The notes beneath the pieces were generated by a model that saw only the letters and a list, made by a program, of their open reading frames with translations, did not search any database and was not told the origin of the DNA. A stretch of DNA of 28,440 bases from Pavlovales sp. CCMP2436 (lineage: Eukaryota > Haptophyta > Pavlovophyceae > Pavlovales), in NCBI GenBank assembly GCA_026770615.1, contig MU631604.1:118856-147295 (forward strand), in the 5' to 3' direction. The translations under genes were made by a program, and so were the position numbers. Shown piece by piece: positions 1 through 8,922 of this stretch; the stretch's first letter is position 1, and each line of letters begins with the position of its first letter.

Positions 1-1281
1 GTAGTAATGTGTGTGTGGGTGTGGGTGGGTGGGGGGTTGGGGGGGGGGGAATACAGAAAGTCTTTATACTGTATATTATCTTAAATGATTTAATATTTCG
101 ATGCGATGGGTGATTTAAAAAAAAAAATTAACGTCCGGGTGGCGAACACGCTCGAGTGGGGTGACTTTTTAAAATAACAGCTAATTTTAAAATAAGAGTC
201 GTCGCTGTCTCGCCATAAATAGGGGGGTGCGATAATAGGCGTGTGAGTGAGTGAGTGTGTGTGTGTGTGTGTTGTGTGTGTTGTGTGTGTGTGTGTATGT
301 GTGGAATAGGTGTGTGCGCGTGTGTGTGTAGGGAGGGCTATCACAGATATTGAAAGAAGGTGGCGTGAATTCATGAGAAATTCAAACCAAATATGAGATG
401 GAATATGGCGCGATTTTTATTAAATTTGTGATCACCGTTCTTATGTTTATTTCTAGTTGTTACTATTATTACTATGATTACTATTATCACTAGTATTACT
501 ATCATTATTTGGATCACCTGTTCAAGACGTCTTTGCCTCGCCATCAACGGCGCCTGGAGGTCAGCAATGGCGGCGGAAGCAGAACCTGCATTTGGGAGGG
601 GGGGGTAGATAACTCGTCTCGATTACGCGTTTGCTGTGCATTTGATAACACGTAATCATAACTATAACTGACGGACAGTGGTAAATAACCCCCCCCACCA
701 CCCACCTCCCCAACCCATCCACCCCCACCCCCACCCACCTACCCACACAGATAACCGACAGCTAGGCGCATACCGATAGTAAGCGCATAGACGATGATCG
801 AAGCCAGCGAGCAGACAGTTGTGTACAGAACTTCTCGTAGCGTCTCCTGTTAATATTATTAATATTCATATTATTAGTACGATTTTACTCTTATTCTTAT
901 TACATCTGGTATTTTTTTGTCGACAACAAATAAGAATTATCTTGTGTAAGACTACTAATTCCTGACCGGATTATTAACTGATCCGGATTCAGCGGCCAAA
1001 GCCACGCGAAAGCGAAAATTTAAAAAAGCCAACGGCAACGCTATCGCATGGATGGGCGGCCTCGGACTTACGTCCCTCACGTCGGAGCCGCGTGAGCAGT
1101 GGTGGCCCGCTGTGTGGCCGCCGCAAGGGGAGTCGGACATAAAAGTCCGGCATTCCCGTCTAACCAACCCATAGTATCCCTTTAATGGAGTCTGGATATA
1201 AATATAATCGGACACTGAATTAGTTGCTACTACTATTACTACTACTACTGCTCCTACTACGTACTAATACTACTTCCACTA

Positions 1282-1307
1282 TTCTTCTTCTTCTTCTTCT
1301 TCTTCTT

Positions 1308-1338
<31 letters not shown>

Positions 1339-1340
1339 TT
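1282..1340. repeat. TTC trinucleotide microsatellite
   Basis: About 18-19 uninterrupted TTC units, ending in TTATTCTTATTA. It lies between two imperfect copies of a roughly 33-bp segment, and reading frames across it are homopolymeric (Leu, Ser or Lys/Arg runs), so it is not coding. Confidence 0.95.
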
Positions 1341-1543
1341 CTTATTACCGGTTCGATATCCGGACCAATCGTGGCCGTCACAGAAATTCCCCAGAAGATC
1401 GAGCGCGTGATCTGGGGGGGAGGGGGGAAGGGAGGGGGAGGGGGGGGTGAATTCAAGCCGCTCCCCCAAATGTCGGAACCCCCCCACCCCCCCCCCCCCC
1501 CCCATCTCTGGTTTCATATTTGGACCAATCATGGCCGTCATCG

Positions 1544-1602
1544 AAGCTGAAGCTGAAGCTGAAGCTGAAGCTGAAGCTGAAGCTGAAGCTGAAGCTGAAG
1601 AT
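1544..1602. repeat. GAAGCT hexanucleotide microsatellite
   Basis: About nine to ten copies of GAAGCT, passing directly into an ATTAAT-type repeat to about 1632. The open frames here simply translate the repeat. Confidence 0.95.
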
Positions 1603-1997
1603 GAAGATCAATATTAATATTAATATTAATATAAAAATAAATATAAATAAAGACCTTATGGTAGACAGGAGCGTCAGATGCGAACCAGTTTGTCGGCGAG
1701 AAGGTTCCAGGAAAGAAATCGTCAGCCTCGCGTCTCCGCCGATCTTCCTCCGAGCCGATATAAAAATAGCCCATCCCGAACCACAGCCACATATACCTGG
1801 CAGCACGATATTAATGTGATGTAATGTTATGATACCCTTCTACCGCCTGGGGCGGTCTCTGCGTCCAGGTGGCCCCGGGTGTCAGTGTCTCAGCGTTGCT
1901 CTTTATTAAGTATGAATGGAATTGTCACTTTCAGTGGTGGTCAGGCAGCAGAGGCGCAGCTGAAGACCTGCTGGAACGGCGGGTTCACTTGAAAAGT

Positions 1998-2038
1998 GAC
2001 GTCGTTATGAACCGACGACGATGAGGGGTCTCGAGCGG
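1998..2038 (-). repeat. Dispersed repeat family 2, copy 1
   Basis: On the minus strand this reads CGCTCGAGACCCCTCATCG followed by TCGGTTCATAACGACGTC. Near-identical plus-strand copies lie at 4387-4421 and 8006-8040. Three copies of about 36 bp within 6 kb, in both orientations and in non-coding DNA, indicate a small dispersed element or a conserved end of a larger one. Confidence 0.8.
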
Positions 2039-2330
2039 AATAAATTAGATTAGGAATCATGGTAGTAGTAAATGTTGTCAGTCGGGCGGTGGTGACCAAC
2101 GGACAGTGGGTGGCGGACAGTGAGCGCAGAGAATAGCTACACATTCGCCAGATATACCCAATTCTGATCAGCATCACTGATTATAATTGAGTCACACCAA
2201 TTCTAAGAGTGGGTGCCGACTAAGAGCAGAGTATAGCCAGAGCGAGTAGTCAGCAGGGCAGCCAGAAGCAGAATCCTGCCGACAAGAGACCCTTGTTGGG
2301 AATCGTGGCCGGGGGAAAGAGTTCCAGGGG

Positions 2331-2387
2331 CATTCCCGTACGCCTTCGGGCTGCAAGTCGGGAAACGCTAAAAGAACTATTATAGAA
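2331..2387 (+). repeat. Dispersed repeat family 1, copy 1
   Basis: A segment of about 57 bp with core GGGCTGCAAGTCGGG and ending in AAAGAACTATTATA. Related copies lie at about 2749-2806 (same strand) and 3247-3308 (opposite strand). All three fall inside or beside channel introns. Confidence 0.8.
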
Positions 2388-2465
2388 GAAGAAAGGGGAA
2401 AAAAGGGGGGAAAAGGGGGGGGCGGGAGGGGGAGGGGGGGGAGGAGGAGGTGTGCTTCCACTCAC

Positions 2466-2669
2466 ATGAGCCCCAGGAAGAGTTTGAGCAGCTGCACAAC
2501 GGCCGAGTGGACCGTGAGACTCTCGTCGACCAAATCGAGCTTCCTCATCAGCTTGTTGAACTTCCACAGGTCCCACAGGCAGATGAACTCGAAGAGACCG
2601 GAGAAGGCGATGTACTCGTGCAGAGGCCCACCCCCCTCAAAGTGCTGCAGCTCCATGCCGCGCCACGTG
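2466..2669 (-). CDS. Cation channel, second exon (S4-S5 region)
   Basis: Second exon of the channel begun at 4308. The acceptor is TGCAG before 2669 and the donor is GTGAGT at 2465-2460. The exon is 204 nt, entered and left in phase 2, which matches the phase-2 donor of exon 1. It encodes about 68 residues: an amphipathic stretch (EYIAFSGLFEFICLWDLWKF), a basic segment, and a hydrophobic end, VVQLLKLFLGLM, resembling the start of S5 in EAG/HCN/CNG channels. The next exon, expected to carry the rest of S5 and the pore, was not found between 1 and 2440. It may lie beyond the window edge, or the gene may be broken. Confidence 0.6.
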
Positions 2670-2748
2670 CTGCATTTTTATTTATTTGGGGGGGGGGGCA
2701 TATATGCACGTATATTAGAGTACGCATATGCTACATCCATTAGTTCTA

Positions 2749-2806
2749 TGTCATGCCCGTGCGCCTTTGGGCTGCAAGACGGGGGACGTAAAAAGAACTA
2801 TTCTCA
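2749..2806 (+). repeat. Dispersed repeat family 1, copy 2
   Basis: Contains CATGCCCGTGCGCCTTTGGG, then GGGCTGCAAGACGGGGGACG, and ends AAAAGAACTATTCTC. Same orientation as 2331-2387. It lies in the intron between channel exons 1 and 2. Confidence 0.8.
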
Positions 2807-3089
2807 AAAATCACGTGAGACTCGTGCAAAGGCCCGCCCTCCAGAAAAAAGAAAAATAGGTCGCCCTCCAGGATGCTCACGGGCTGAGTTCGTCCACACA
2901 CTGGATTCGCTGACCACCACTGCTACCTGTCTCTCTATTAAGTGAGTCGTAGTTTTAAAAAAGGGTCGCAGCTCGATGAGCACGCACCAGATGCTGCACA
3001 GTCAGGGTGGGTGTTGCAGGCGTGTTGCTTGCGTAGGAGGAAGCTGCGATGGGGGTGTTCCATAGGGGTTCTACACAAATTCCATGGGC

Positions 3090-3215
3090 ATACACACACA
3101 CACAAACGCATATATGTATACACGCACACACACAAACGCATATATATATATATACACGCACACACACAAACACATATATATATATACACGCACACACACA
3201 AACGCATACACGCCT
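3090..3215. repeat. CA/TA compound minisatellite
   Basis: About four imperfect units of 32-38 bp. Each combines CACGCACACACACAAACGCA with a TATATATA block of varying length. It lies within channel intron 1, and the frames across it encode only His/Thr/Tyr repeats. Confidence 0.9.
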
Positions 3216-3246
3216 TTGCGATGCCTGGAAAAGCTGCACAGCTTTT

Positions 3247-3308
3247 TTTATAATAGTTCTTTTAACGTCCCCCGACTTGCAGCCCCTGTCGGGGGCGTAC
3301 GGGCATGA
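3247..3308 (-). repeat. Dispersed repeat family 1, copy 3
   Basis: Inverted copy of the repeats at 2331-2387 and 2749-2806. On the minus strand it reads CATGCCCGTACGCCCCCGAC, then GGGGCTGCAAGTCGGGGGAC, then TTAAAAGAACTATTATA. The reversed orientation argues for dispersal rather than tandem duplication. Confidence 0.8.
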
Positions 3309-3474
3309 CATTGAGGCGCGGAAGGGGGACTTGTCCAGGAGTGACTAACGGATTCGGACGGGGGCTTAATAATACGAGGAGACGCACCTCCTAGGTTATT
3401 AGTGTGTTGTTACTGCACCACTGGGAGACTGGGAGACCGTTTACGGGGCCGGACGTTTTTATAGATATTTATAC

Positions 3475-3790
3475 GCACCTTCCCGCCACGACCAGCCTGA
3501 GCGGGAGGGCGGCAAACACGCGCAAATAATAAGATTCCCCCCTTCCCCTCCCCCCTCCCCCTCCTCCCCCCTCGCACCTTCCCGCCACGATCAGCCTGAG
3601 CGGCAGGGCCGCAAAGACGCGCAAATAACAACATTCCCCCCTCCCCCTCCCCCCCTCGCACCTTCCCGCCACGATCAGCCTGAGCGGCAGGGCCGCAAAG
3701 ACGCGCAAATAACAACATTCCCCCCTCCCCCTCCCCCCCTCGCACCTTCCCGCCACGATCAGCCTGAGCGGCAGGGCCGCGAAGACGTCG
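3475..3790 (-). repeat. Tandem duplication of a channel exon 3' end with its splice donor
   Basis: Four copies of one unit begin at 3475, 3574, 3658 and 3742 (spacing 99, 84 and 84 bp). On the minus strand each unit carries the exon end encoding FAALPLRLIVAGR, the donor AAG/GTGCGAG, and a C/G-rich intron stretch. Because 84 is a multiple of three, the copies stay open as a 28-residue repeat. Only the copy at 3742 is continuous with upstream coding sequence. I read the other three as intronic, but each presents a usable donor and an internal CTCAG that could act as an acceptor. Confidence 0.85.
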
Positions 3791-4308
3791 AGCAAGAACC
3801 CGCGTGTGCGCAAGTAGTGCGGCGAGATGAGGCTGGGCAGGCGGATGTAGACCCCGTCCTCCATGAAGGCGGTGCGCATGCTGAGCAGAATGTCGGCGAC
3901 GAAGGTGAGGTTCAACACCACGGCGACGACCGACCAGAACAGGCGGCCGCCAGTAGAGAGCTCGAGCTCAGGCGCGAAGGCACCCATCAGCGGCGACATC
4001 ACCATCGCGAAGCTGAGCGAGATTGCCACGAACACGTCCCACGCAGACTTGCTCGCGGTGCCCGGCATGATATAGAACGAGAACCCGCGCTCGTTCTCGT
4101 TGATCACGCTGAGCGTGAGCGAGCGGCGGCGGTCGGCCCCAAGATGCGCTAAGCTTGGCGCAGGCGCCGCGCGCATCTTGTCGAGGAGGCTGATGAGCGG
4201 GTCGGACTCGTCGAGCATGACCCACTCATCCTTCCTCAGCCCGCTGATCTTCGAGACGCTCCCCACCCGCCCCATCTTCGGGAGGCCACCCTGCGACATG
4301 GCGTTCAT
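3746..4308 (-). CDS. Voltage-gated/CNG-type cation channel, first exon (S1-S3)
   Basis: Encodes the start of a six-transmembrane channel of the EAG/HCN/CNG (CNBD channel) class. Translation probably starts at 4308; an in-frame TGA lies just upstream, and a second ATG is at 4299. After a hydrophilic N-terminus of about 100 residues, hydrophobic segments match S1 (SLSFAMVMSPLMGAF), S2 (VVLNLTFVADILLSMRTAF, with the F..DI.L..RT pattern typical of the family) and S3 (GFLLDVFAALPL). The exon ends in phase 2 at AAG/GTGCGAG and fits exon 2 at 2669. Such channels pass K+ or mixed cations across the plasma membrane. The exon end is tandemly repeated just downstream. The voltage sensor, pore and cyclic-nucleotide-binding domain are outside what I can see. 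Confidence 0.75.
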
Positions 4309-4386
4309 ACAGCTCGTTCACAAAGGGGCGGCATTGCTACTGGACTCACCAGTTTTTCAACACAAGTTCATGCAAGTATTTAACAC

Positions 4387-4421
4387 CGCTCGAGACCCGT
4401 CATCGTCGGTTCATAACGACG
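4387..4421 (+). repeat. Dispersed repeat family 2, copy 2
   Basis: Reads CGCTCGAGACCCGTCATCG then TCGGTTCATAACGACG. It lies in the roughly 500-bp interval between the unknown six-exon gene and the channel gene, where I see no coding sequence. It matches 8006-8040 almost exactly and 1998-2038 in inverted orientation. Confidence 0.8.
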
Positions 4422-4823
4422 CAAAAGGTGTCACAAGGACTCGCCAATTTTTTTAAATGCGACCCAGACAGGCAGCGCGGTCAGCGAATCCACTCAATCC
4501 AGTATGGAATTTTAAACACGAGCGTCAATGAATTACACGTTCTCAAAAAAGGGTCTCTGATGAGTTCGAAGTCTGAACGTGTTTCTACTTTCTTCTAATC
4601 ATTAAATTGCAGCTGTTAAATTGAGAGTGGGACCAGGACCGTATTGCCAGGACTGATGTCTGAAGTAAGTCTGTGATATGCCGAGGCCGGCCACCGCTGG
4701 CCCTTGCTCGCATTGTGTCGTGGCCTCGTGGGAGCTACTAGAGAGAGATGCTAGAGACGTTTTTTTTTTTTTTCTCCGTCGGATGGCGTAAAAGACCCGC
4801 GTTCGCCAAAGTGCCGGCGCGCG

Positions 4824-7242
4824 CTAGATGGCCGGCTTCTCCTCGCTCCCCGCTGACGCCACACCCGCCTGCTTCTTGGCGCCGCGTGCCGCGTCGGGGC
4901 CGAAGAGGGACGACTTGATGGCGGAGTCGCTGCGCTCGCGCGGCCGCTTGCCCCCCGGCGTGCTGCGGTCCAAGTCCTCGACGTCCTCGCTGCGGGGGGG
5001 GGGAAGGGGGGGGGAGGGGGGGGGGTTAGTGGGGGAAATGGCAGCTTAAATATCTAAAGAACATATTATGTTATGTTACTGATATGGACTCAAGCTGGCG
5101 TCTCACTGTCCTGGAAGTTGTGCTGGTCTAAGCGCTGCGTCACCCATTGCCTGCTTCGTGCCTTAGTCGGCAGCATGAATATATATACATAGGTACACAC
5201 CTGCCGTCGGCATGGCGCATCACGAGGTACTGCACGGCAGATGCCACAGCCCCCCCCCTTAAATATACATAGGTACACACCTGCCGTCGGCGTGGCGCAT
5301 CACGAGGCACTGCACGGCAGACCCGTCGTGCATCAGCATCGCCAACTGCGTGCTGGGGTCGTTGGACAGCGGCATCGGCAACGGCAGCGGCAGCGGCAGG
5401 GGCAGTGGCTGGGGCGAGCCGAGCTGGTGTGAGTAAGGCATGCTCGGTGGTGAGCTGTCACCCCCGCCCGTCGAGCGCCTCACGCCAAGCTTGCGCGGCA
5501 GGTGTGTGGCGTGGACCTAGAGGGGGAGGGGAGGGGGGGAGGGGAGGGGGGAGGGGGGGGGGTGGGGTGAAGTTGCCATGATAACATAAATAGTATTATT
5601 AAATACAAAAAAGACGGCAAAAAAAAGGAGAGGGGGGTGGGCGGGGGGGGGCGGGGGAGGGAAAGTGGAGGTGAGGGGGGGATAGGGGGGGGAAGGGGTT
5701 ACCATGATAACAAACATATGCTTATTCTCCAAAAAAAAGACGGCAAACAATAGAGGAGACGCGGGGGGGGAGTTCGCACCTGGAAGGCCTTTGCCGAGTT
5801 TGAGTACGCGACTTTGACGGTGAGCTGCGAGTCGCGGCCCTCGGGCAGCGCGGGGCGGAGCACCCAGCTGCGGAGTGAATCCCCCTTCGGCCACTTGCCC
5901 TGTGATGATGATGATGATGATGACAATTAGGACATAATTAGGTTATTCTGGCAATCGTGCAATACTTCTTCTTCTTAATTGCCTGAAGCTCAGGAAGATC
6001 ATACAAATATAAAATTAAATGCGATTTCCCCCTCATAAAATGCCAATTCTACCTGGTTGTGCCACAATTCTCATTCTTGTTTTAAGGCGGCTCTCACCTC
6101 GCACATCTGCAGCTTGTCCTCGTTCGCCCATTCGAAAATCCGGTCGCAGGTCAACAGCAGCGTCTTCTTCATGGCGGCTGTGCCCATGGTGCGCGCAATC
6201 GCCTTATGGTCCTTTTGGTCTAAAAATCACAAGTATAAAAACCCAATAAAAGCACAGATATAAAAACCCAAGAAAAACGCATGCTTTTCTGCGAGGCATG
6301 AGGCCAAGTGTGGGATGAAGGTGTGGTTAGGTTTGGGGCTAGGCCCCATCCCCCGCAACCCACGTCTTTGGGGCTGGGTTGGCGCTAGGGCTAGGGCCAG
6401 GGATGGGGTGGGGGCGGGGACGGTATCCGTGTGCTCTGCAAAGGTCCCTTGATCTGAGTGATTTCTCAACGCTTGGGCCATGTGGAGACCTGTCAGGGTA
6501 CGGGCGTATTTCTAGATATTTACACACTCACCGGAGACGCACAGCTCCTTGAAGCGCGCCTCGTCGAAGTCGAGCTTTTCGAAGGACACCGACTCGAGCG
6601 CCTCGCCCCACTCGATGGAGCGCGACTGCCGCTTGCTCGGGTCATGCGCGGCGGCCGGCGCGTCCGCCACCACCACCGCCATCGTCAGCGCGAGCGCTTC
6701 GATGGGCTGTACGAGCTCGGCGGTCGTCACGACATTGGCCAGCGCGCGCGCGGTGGCCGCTGCCGCCGCCGCCGCCGCCGCCTTGCCACCGCTCGGCGCC
6801 CTGGCGACCGGCCGGACGGGGCGGCAGGCGTCGGTCAGCTCCGCCCACCAGCGCTGCGCCTCCTCGTGCGTGAGCCCGAGCTCCGCCGAGTCGACGGAGG
6901 GCATCGCCTCGCGGATGAGCTTGATGGTGGAGGGGATGGGGGGTGGGGGGGTGGGGGGGGGGTTAGCAGCAGCACAAGAGCAGGAGGAGGAGGAGGACAG
7001 CAGTAGTAGCAGCATACCTTGAGCAGCTCCTCCACGGGCGGCCGCTTGAGCGCGTCGCTCGCGTGCCGCGCGTGCAGGGCCTTCACCTCGGCGAGCTTGG
7101 ACGTGATCTCGTAGCGGACGCGTTCGGTCCGCTTGGCCACGCCCTTCTCGGCCTCGTTGAGGTAGGGGTTGGCCTCGAGCACGGTGTCCAGCAGCGTCAT
7201 GCGCTTCTCCACGGTCGGGTCCTCCTCGGGGTGTGCCGACAT
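4824..7242 (-). CDS. Six-exon host gene of unknown function, about 418 aa
   Basis: Spliced gene, complement of 4824-4989, 5281-5516, 5780-5899, 6098-6219, 6532-6919 and 7018-7242. All introns are GT-AG and the phases fit (0, 1, 0, 0, 2), giving 1257 nt with a TAG stop. I start at ATG 7242; an acceptor at about 7263 would allow a longer N-terminus. The protein is charged and mostly helical: exon 1 has a basic/acidic helical stretch; exon 2 holds an alanine run and a W-W motif (EEAQRWWAEL); exon 3 reads MKKTLLLTCDRIFEWANEDK; exon 5 has a Pro-Leu-rich low-complexity run; exon 6 is a hydrophilic basic tail. I do not recognise the family. All Gln codons I checked are CAA/CAG and no exon contains an internal stop, so this host gene shows standard code use. 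Confidence 0.65.
5187..5338 (-). repeat. Tandem duplication of an exon 5 end with its splice donor
   Basis: The segment ACATAGGTACACACCTGCCG and about 45 bp after it occur twice, with 80-bp spacing (5187 and 5267). On the minus strand the unit is the exon 3' end encoding LVMRHADG, with donor CAG/GTGTGTAC. The copy at 5267 is the true exon end; the second lies inside the following intron, preceded by a GCAG that could act as an acceptor. This is the same kind of event as in the channel gene. Confidence 0.8.
6405..6528 (+). pseudogene. Degraded viral fragment in a host intron
   Basis: This part of the intron between exons 2 and 3 of the unknown gene aligns by eye with 17390-17502 of the viral element. 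Shared blocks are GGACGGTATCCG, a TGTGCTC block, a GAGTG-ATTT-CAACGCT block and CTAGAWATTTACACA at the end, with about two thirds identity between. In both places the plus strand can encode GDGIR near the start and an IYTL motif near the end (LDIYTL here, LEIYTL in the element). The homology stops a few bases from the exon 2 splice donor. I infer an old insertion of a related element. Confidence 0.6.
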
Positions 7243-7791
7243 CAGCCCGTAGCTATGGTACTGAAGAAGCACTCCCTTCTACACGCTCACACCCACTCCT
7301 GTCGCACGCTCACACCCACTCCTGTCGCCTCCGTCCAACCCCGTTCGCGCGGTAATCCGAGTCCGTGAGGAGAGCTGGTCAACGTGGTGATCGGGTAACG
7401 ATTCCGGCACTCGGACATCCGAAATCCGAATTTTTTTGTTATGGTTCGGCCCAAGCCGTGTGTTGTCGCATACATGGCGGCGCCTGCCAATGGTGGTTTA
7501 CTGAATGGGCGGCGCGCGCACGCGACGCTCCTTAGCGTGCCCCGCTCTGCTCCTGCTCCGTGTGTCCGCGCGCCTCCCGAAAAGCAAGGACAGCGGGGAG
7601 GTGGGAGTGTTAAAAAAACCAGTTTGTGATCCAAATCGGGATTTGCAAACTGTAGCAAACTGTTTGGTGTTTACCTATGGCTTTGGTTATTTTTGAGCTG
7701 AGTGTTTCCAAATTGGTTTGTTTTTTACATACGGTATGGCTTTTGTTTATTTTTGAACTGAGTGTTTCCAAACTGGATTGCTTTTTACCTA

Positions 7792-7957
7792 CAGGGGATC
7801 GCGGGCAATAAGAACGGCGGGTTTTGAGGCTAAGGCTGAGTTTCTTCGCAAATTATATACGAACAATGGTTAAATTTTGGTTAAAATACGATTGAAGGGC
7901 AAAAATACGAGCCTCAGTTTCTTAACACGACGGTTTCTTGTTGCCCGCGATCCCCTG
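7792..7957 (+). mobile_element. MITE with TA target duplication, copy 1
   Basis: A 166-bp element with terminal inverted repeats beginning CAGGGGATCGCGGGCAA and extending imperfectly for about 50 bp. It is flanked by TA on both sides (7790-7791 and 7958-7959). TA duplication and CAGGGG...CCCCTG ends fit a Tc1/mariner-type non-autonomous element. A second copy in inverted orientation is at 10387-10551, inside the viral element. It carries no coding capacity. Confidence 0.85.
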
Positions 7958-8005
7958 TAAGGATCTAGTTTGGTGTTTACATATGGTTATTTCTATAATT
8001 TATTG

Positions 8006-8040
8006 CGCTCGAGACCCGTCATCGTCGGTTCATAACAACG
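8006..8040 (+). repeat. Dispersed repeat family 2, copy 3
   Basis: Nearly identical to 4387-4421 (CGCTCGAGACCCGTCATCG, then TCGGTTCATAACAACG). It sits just downstream of the MITE. Confidence 0.8.
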
Positions 8041-8393
8041 TCACTCTCGCGAGTGAATCCGCCGTGCCCGCAGGTACCTGAACTGCGTTTTTCCAAACTG
8101 GATTGATGTTTTACCTATTGATTCCAGTTTGGGAGTCAGCATGTAAGTTTAATAATTGTTGGTACCGCCGGGGGCCGCCGCCGGGCCGCGAATTAAAGGC
8201 CTCTGAGATTCTGTACCAGAAAACTTTGTATCCATAGGTTCACCAGAATTACTCGGCCCACTAACTAACTCGTGTCGCGGTTTGGAGTCGATCTCCGCCT
8301 GCTGCTGACCACGGCAAGCGCATGCCGTGATCTTGCCTCGACTGCACGATCTTGCCATTCCAGCGCCGTGATGTTGACGCGGAGGCGGGCGTG

Positions 8394-8498
8394 CTACGCG
8401 GTGCGCTTCGCCTCACGCTTCCGCTCGAGCTTCTCCACTTCGCGCTCGACGAGCTCGAAGTCGTCGTGCGGGATGGCCGTCGTCCCGGCAGGCACCAC
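8394..8498 (-). CDS. Terminal exon of an unidentified host gene
   Basis: After a good acceptor (TTATTATGCGCAG before 8498) there is a 34-codon frame ending in TAG at 8394-8396. It encodes VVPAGTTAIPHDDFELVERE and then a charged helical coiled-coil-like tail (EKLERKREAKRTA). Upstream exons are not visible: the sequence preceding the acceptor becomes a viral polymerase fragment and then the 19-kb element. A GTGAGG inside the exon could serve as an alternative donor. Function unknown. Confidence 0.4.
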   Translation of the reverse strand: MVPAGTTAIPHDDFELVEREVEKLERKREAKRTA

Positions 8499-8511
8499 CT
8501 GCGCATAATAA

Positions 8512-8907
8512 TTACATAGTGTTGCATTGCAGGCAGGCCGCTCCGAGGTACTTCCCCGATATGTGTGAGTGGTCGAGGTGCTTCTTCGATCCCTCGATCT
8601 TGTCTTTACACATGTAGCACTCGGTTGCCTCGTGGAAAATCGACGGTCTATCTCCTGTGTAAACTGGATATTTTGAAAAGGTTTCGCGATAGTACTGGTG
8701 CAGTTCCACGAGCTTGTTCATAAAGTGCACGTGCGCATCTGTGCCGAGGTACTGGTGGATCTCGTCGGGCCTTCCGTCGGCGTGCACGAGCTGCAGGCGG
8801 TACGAAACAGCTTTGTGGGGGCTGCCTGGAATCGCAGTCGCTTCGAAATCGGCGTACCCCACCACGAGTGCTTTCTGATCGAACACCTCCCACGGCTTGT
8901 CCCGCAT
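8512..8907 (-). pseudogene. Fragment of a second viral PolB copy (exonuclease and zinc-motif region)
   Basis: An uninterrupted 131-codon frame strongly similar, residue for residue, to the element's own PolB at about 24980-25370. It contains the exonuclease I motif (GYADFEA) and a Cys/His motif (CYMCKDK, then LDHSHISGKYLGAAC and CNT) of the endonuclease VII-like type found in Maverick polymerases. Homology starts at the MRDKPW region and stops at CNT, after which the host acceptor begins. The fragment abuts the left end of the 19-kb element (8923), so it is either a remnant of an older copy hit by the new one or a rearranged piece. It is better preserved than the matching part of the element, which is frameshifted there. 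Confidence 0.8.
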
Positions 8908-8922
8908 GTATCTTGTTTCTTC

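Larger units (their letters stand above)
1..2330. other. Non-coding host DNA rich in simple repeats
   Basis: No coding region can be supported here; the open frames follow simple repeats. Visible: a GT-rich tract (about 240-305), runs of G and C, a TTC tract, a GAAGCT tract, and two similar segments at about 1350-1382 and 1510-1543 sharing the pattern GGACCAATCRTGGCCGTCA. A GC-richer stretch at about 990-1160 resembles nothing I recognise. The stretch could be the long third intron of the channel gene whose exons end at 2466, or intergenic DNA; the sequence does not decide. Confidence 0.6.
7243..8393. other. Host intergenic or intronic DNA, no gene seen
   Basis: I see no supported coding sequence. 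A 23-bp direct repeat (CTCACACCCACTCCTGTCGC) occurs twice at about 7287-7328. From 7660 to 8135 there are several imperfect copies of an AT-rich unit containing TTTCCAAACTGGATTG followed by TTTTTACCTA, interrupted by a MITE (7792-7957) and by a copy of repeat family 2 (8006-8040). Confidence 0.5.

Noticed and set aside
1224..1550. Long open frames of Leu, Arg/Lys or Ser runs on both strands
   Set aside because: They are translations of the TTC and G/C microsatellites and have no independent coding signal.
3084..3311. His/Thr/Tyr-repeat open frames
   Set aside because: They translate the CA/TA minisatellite in a channel intron.
3469..3745. The channel reading frame continuing through the 28-residue repeats
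   Set aside because: A good donor (AAG/GTGCGAG) ends the exon at 3746 and exon 2 at 2669 matches its phase; the downstream copies look intronic, though alternative splicing cannot be excluded.
6458..7022. Plus-strand open frames opposite exons 1-2 of the unknown gene
   Set aside because: They are antisense shadows of GC-rich exons; the minus strand has consistent splice sites and phases.
4824..8394. Host-wide reassignment of TAA/TAG
   Set aside because: The six-exon host gene has no internal TAA/TAG in about 1.26 kb of coding sequence and appears to end at TAG, so if a variant code applies it is not supported for this host gene.
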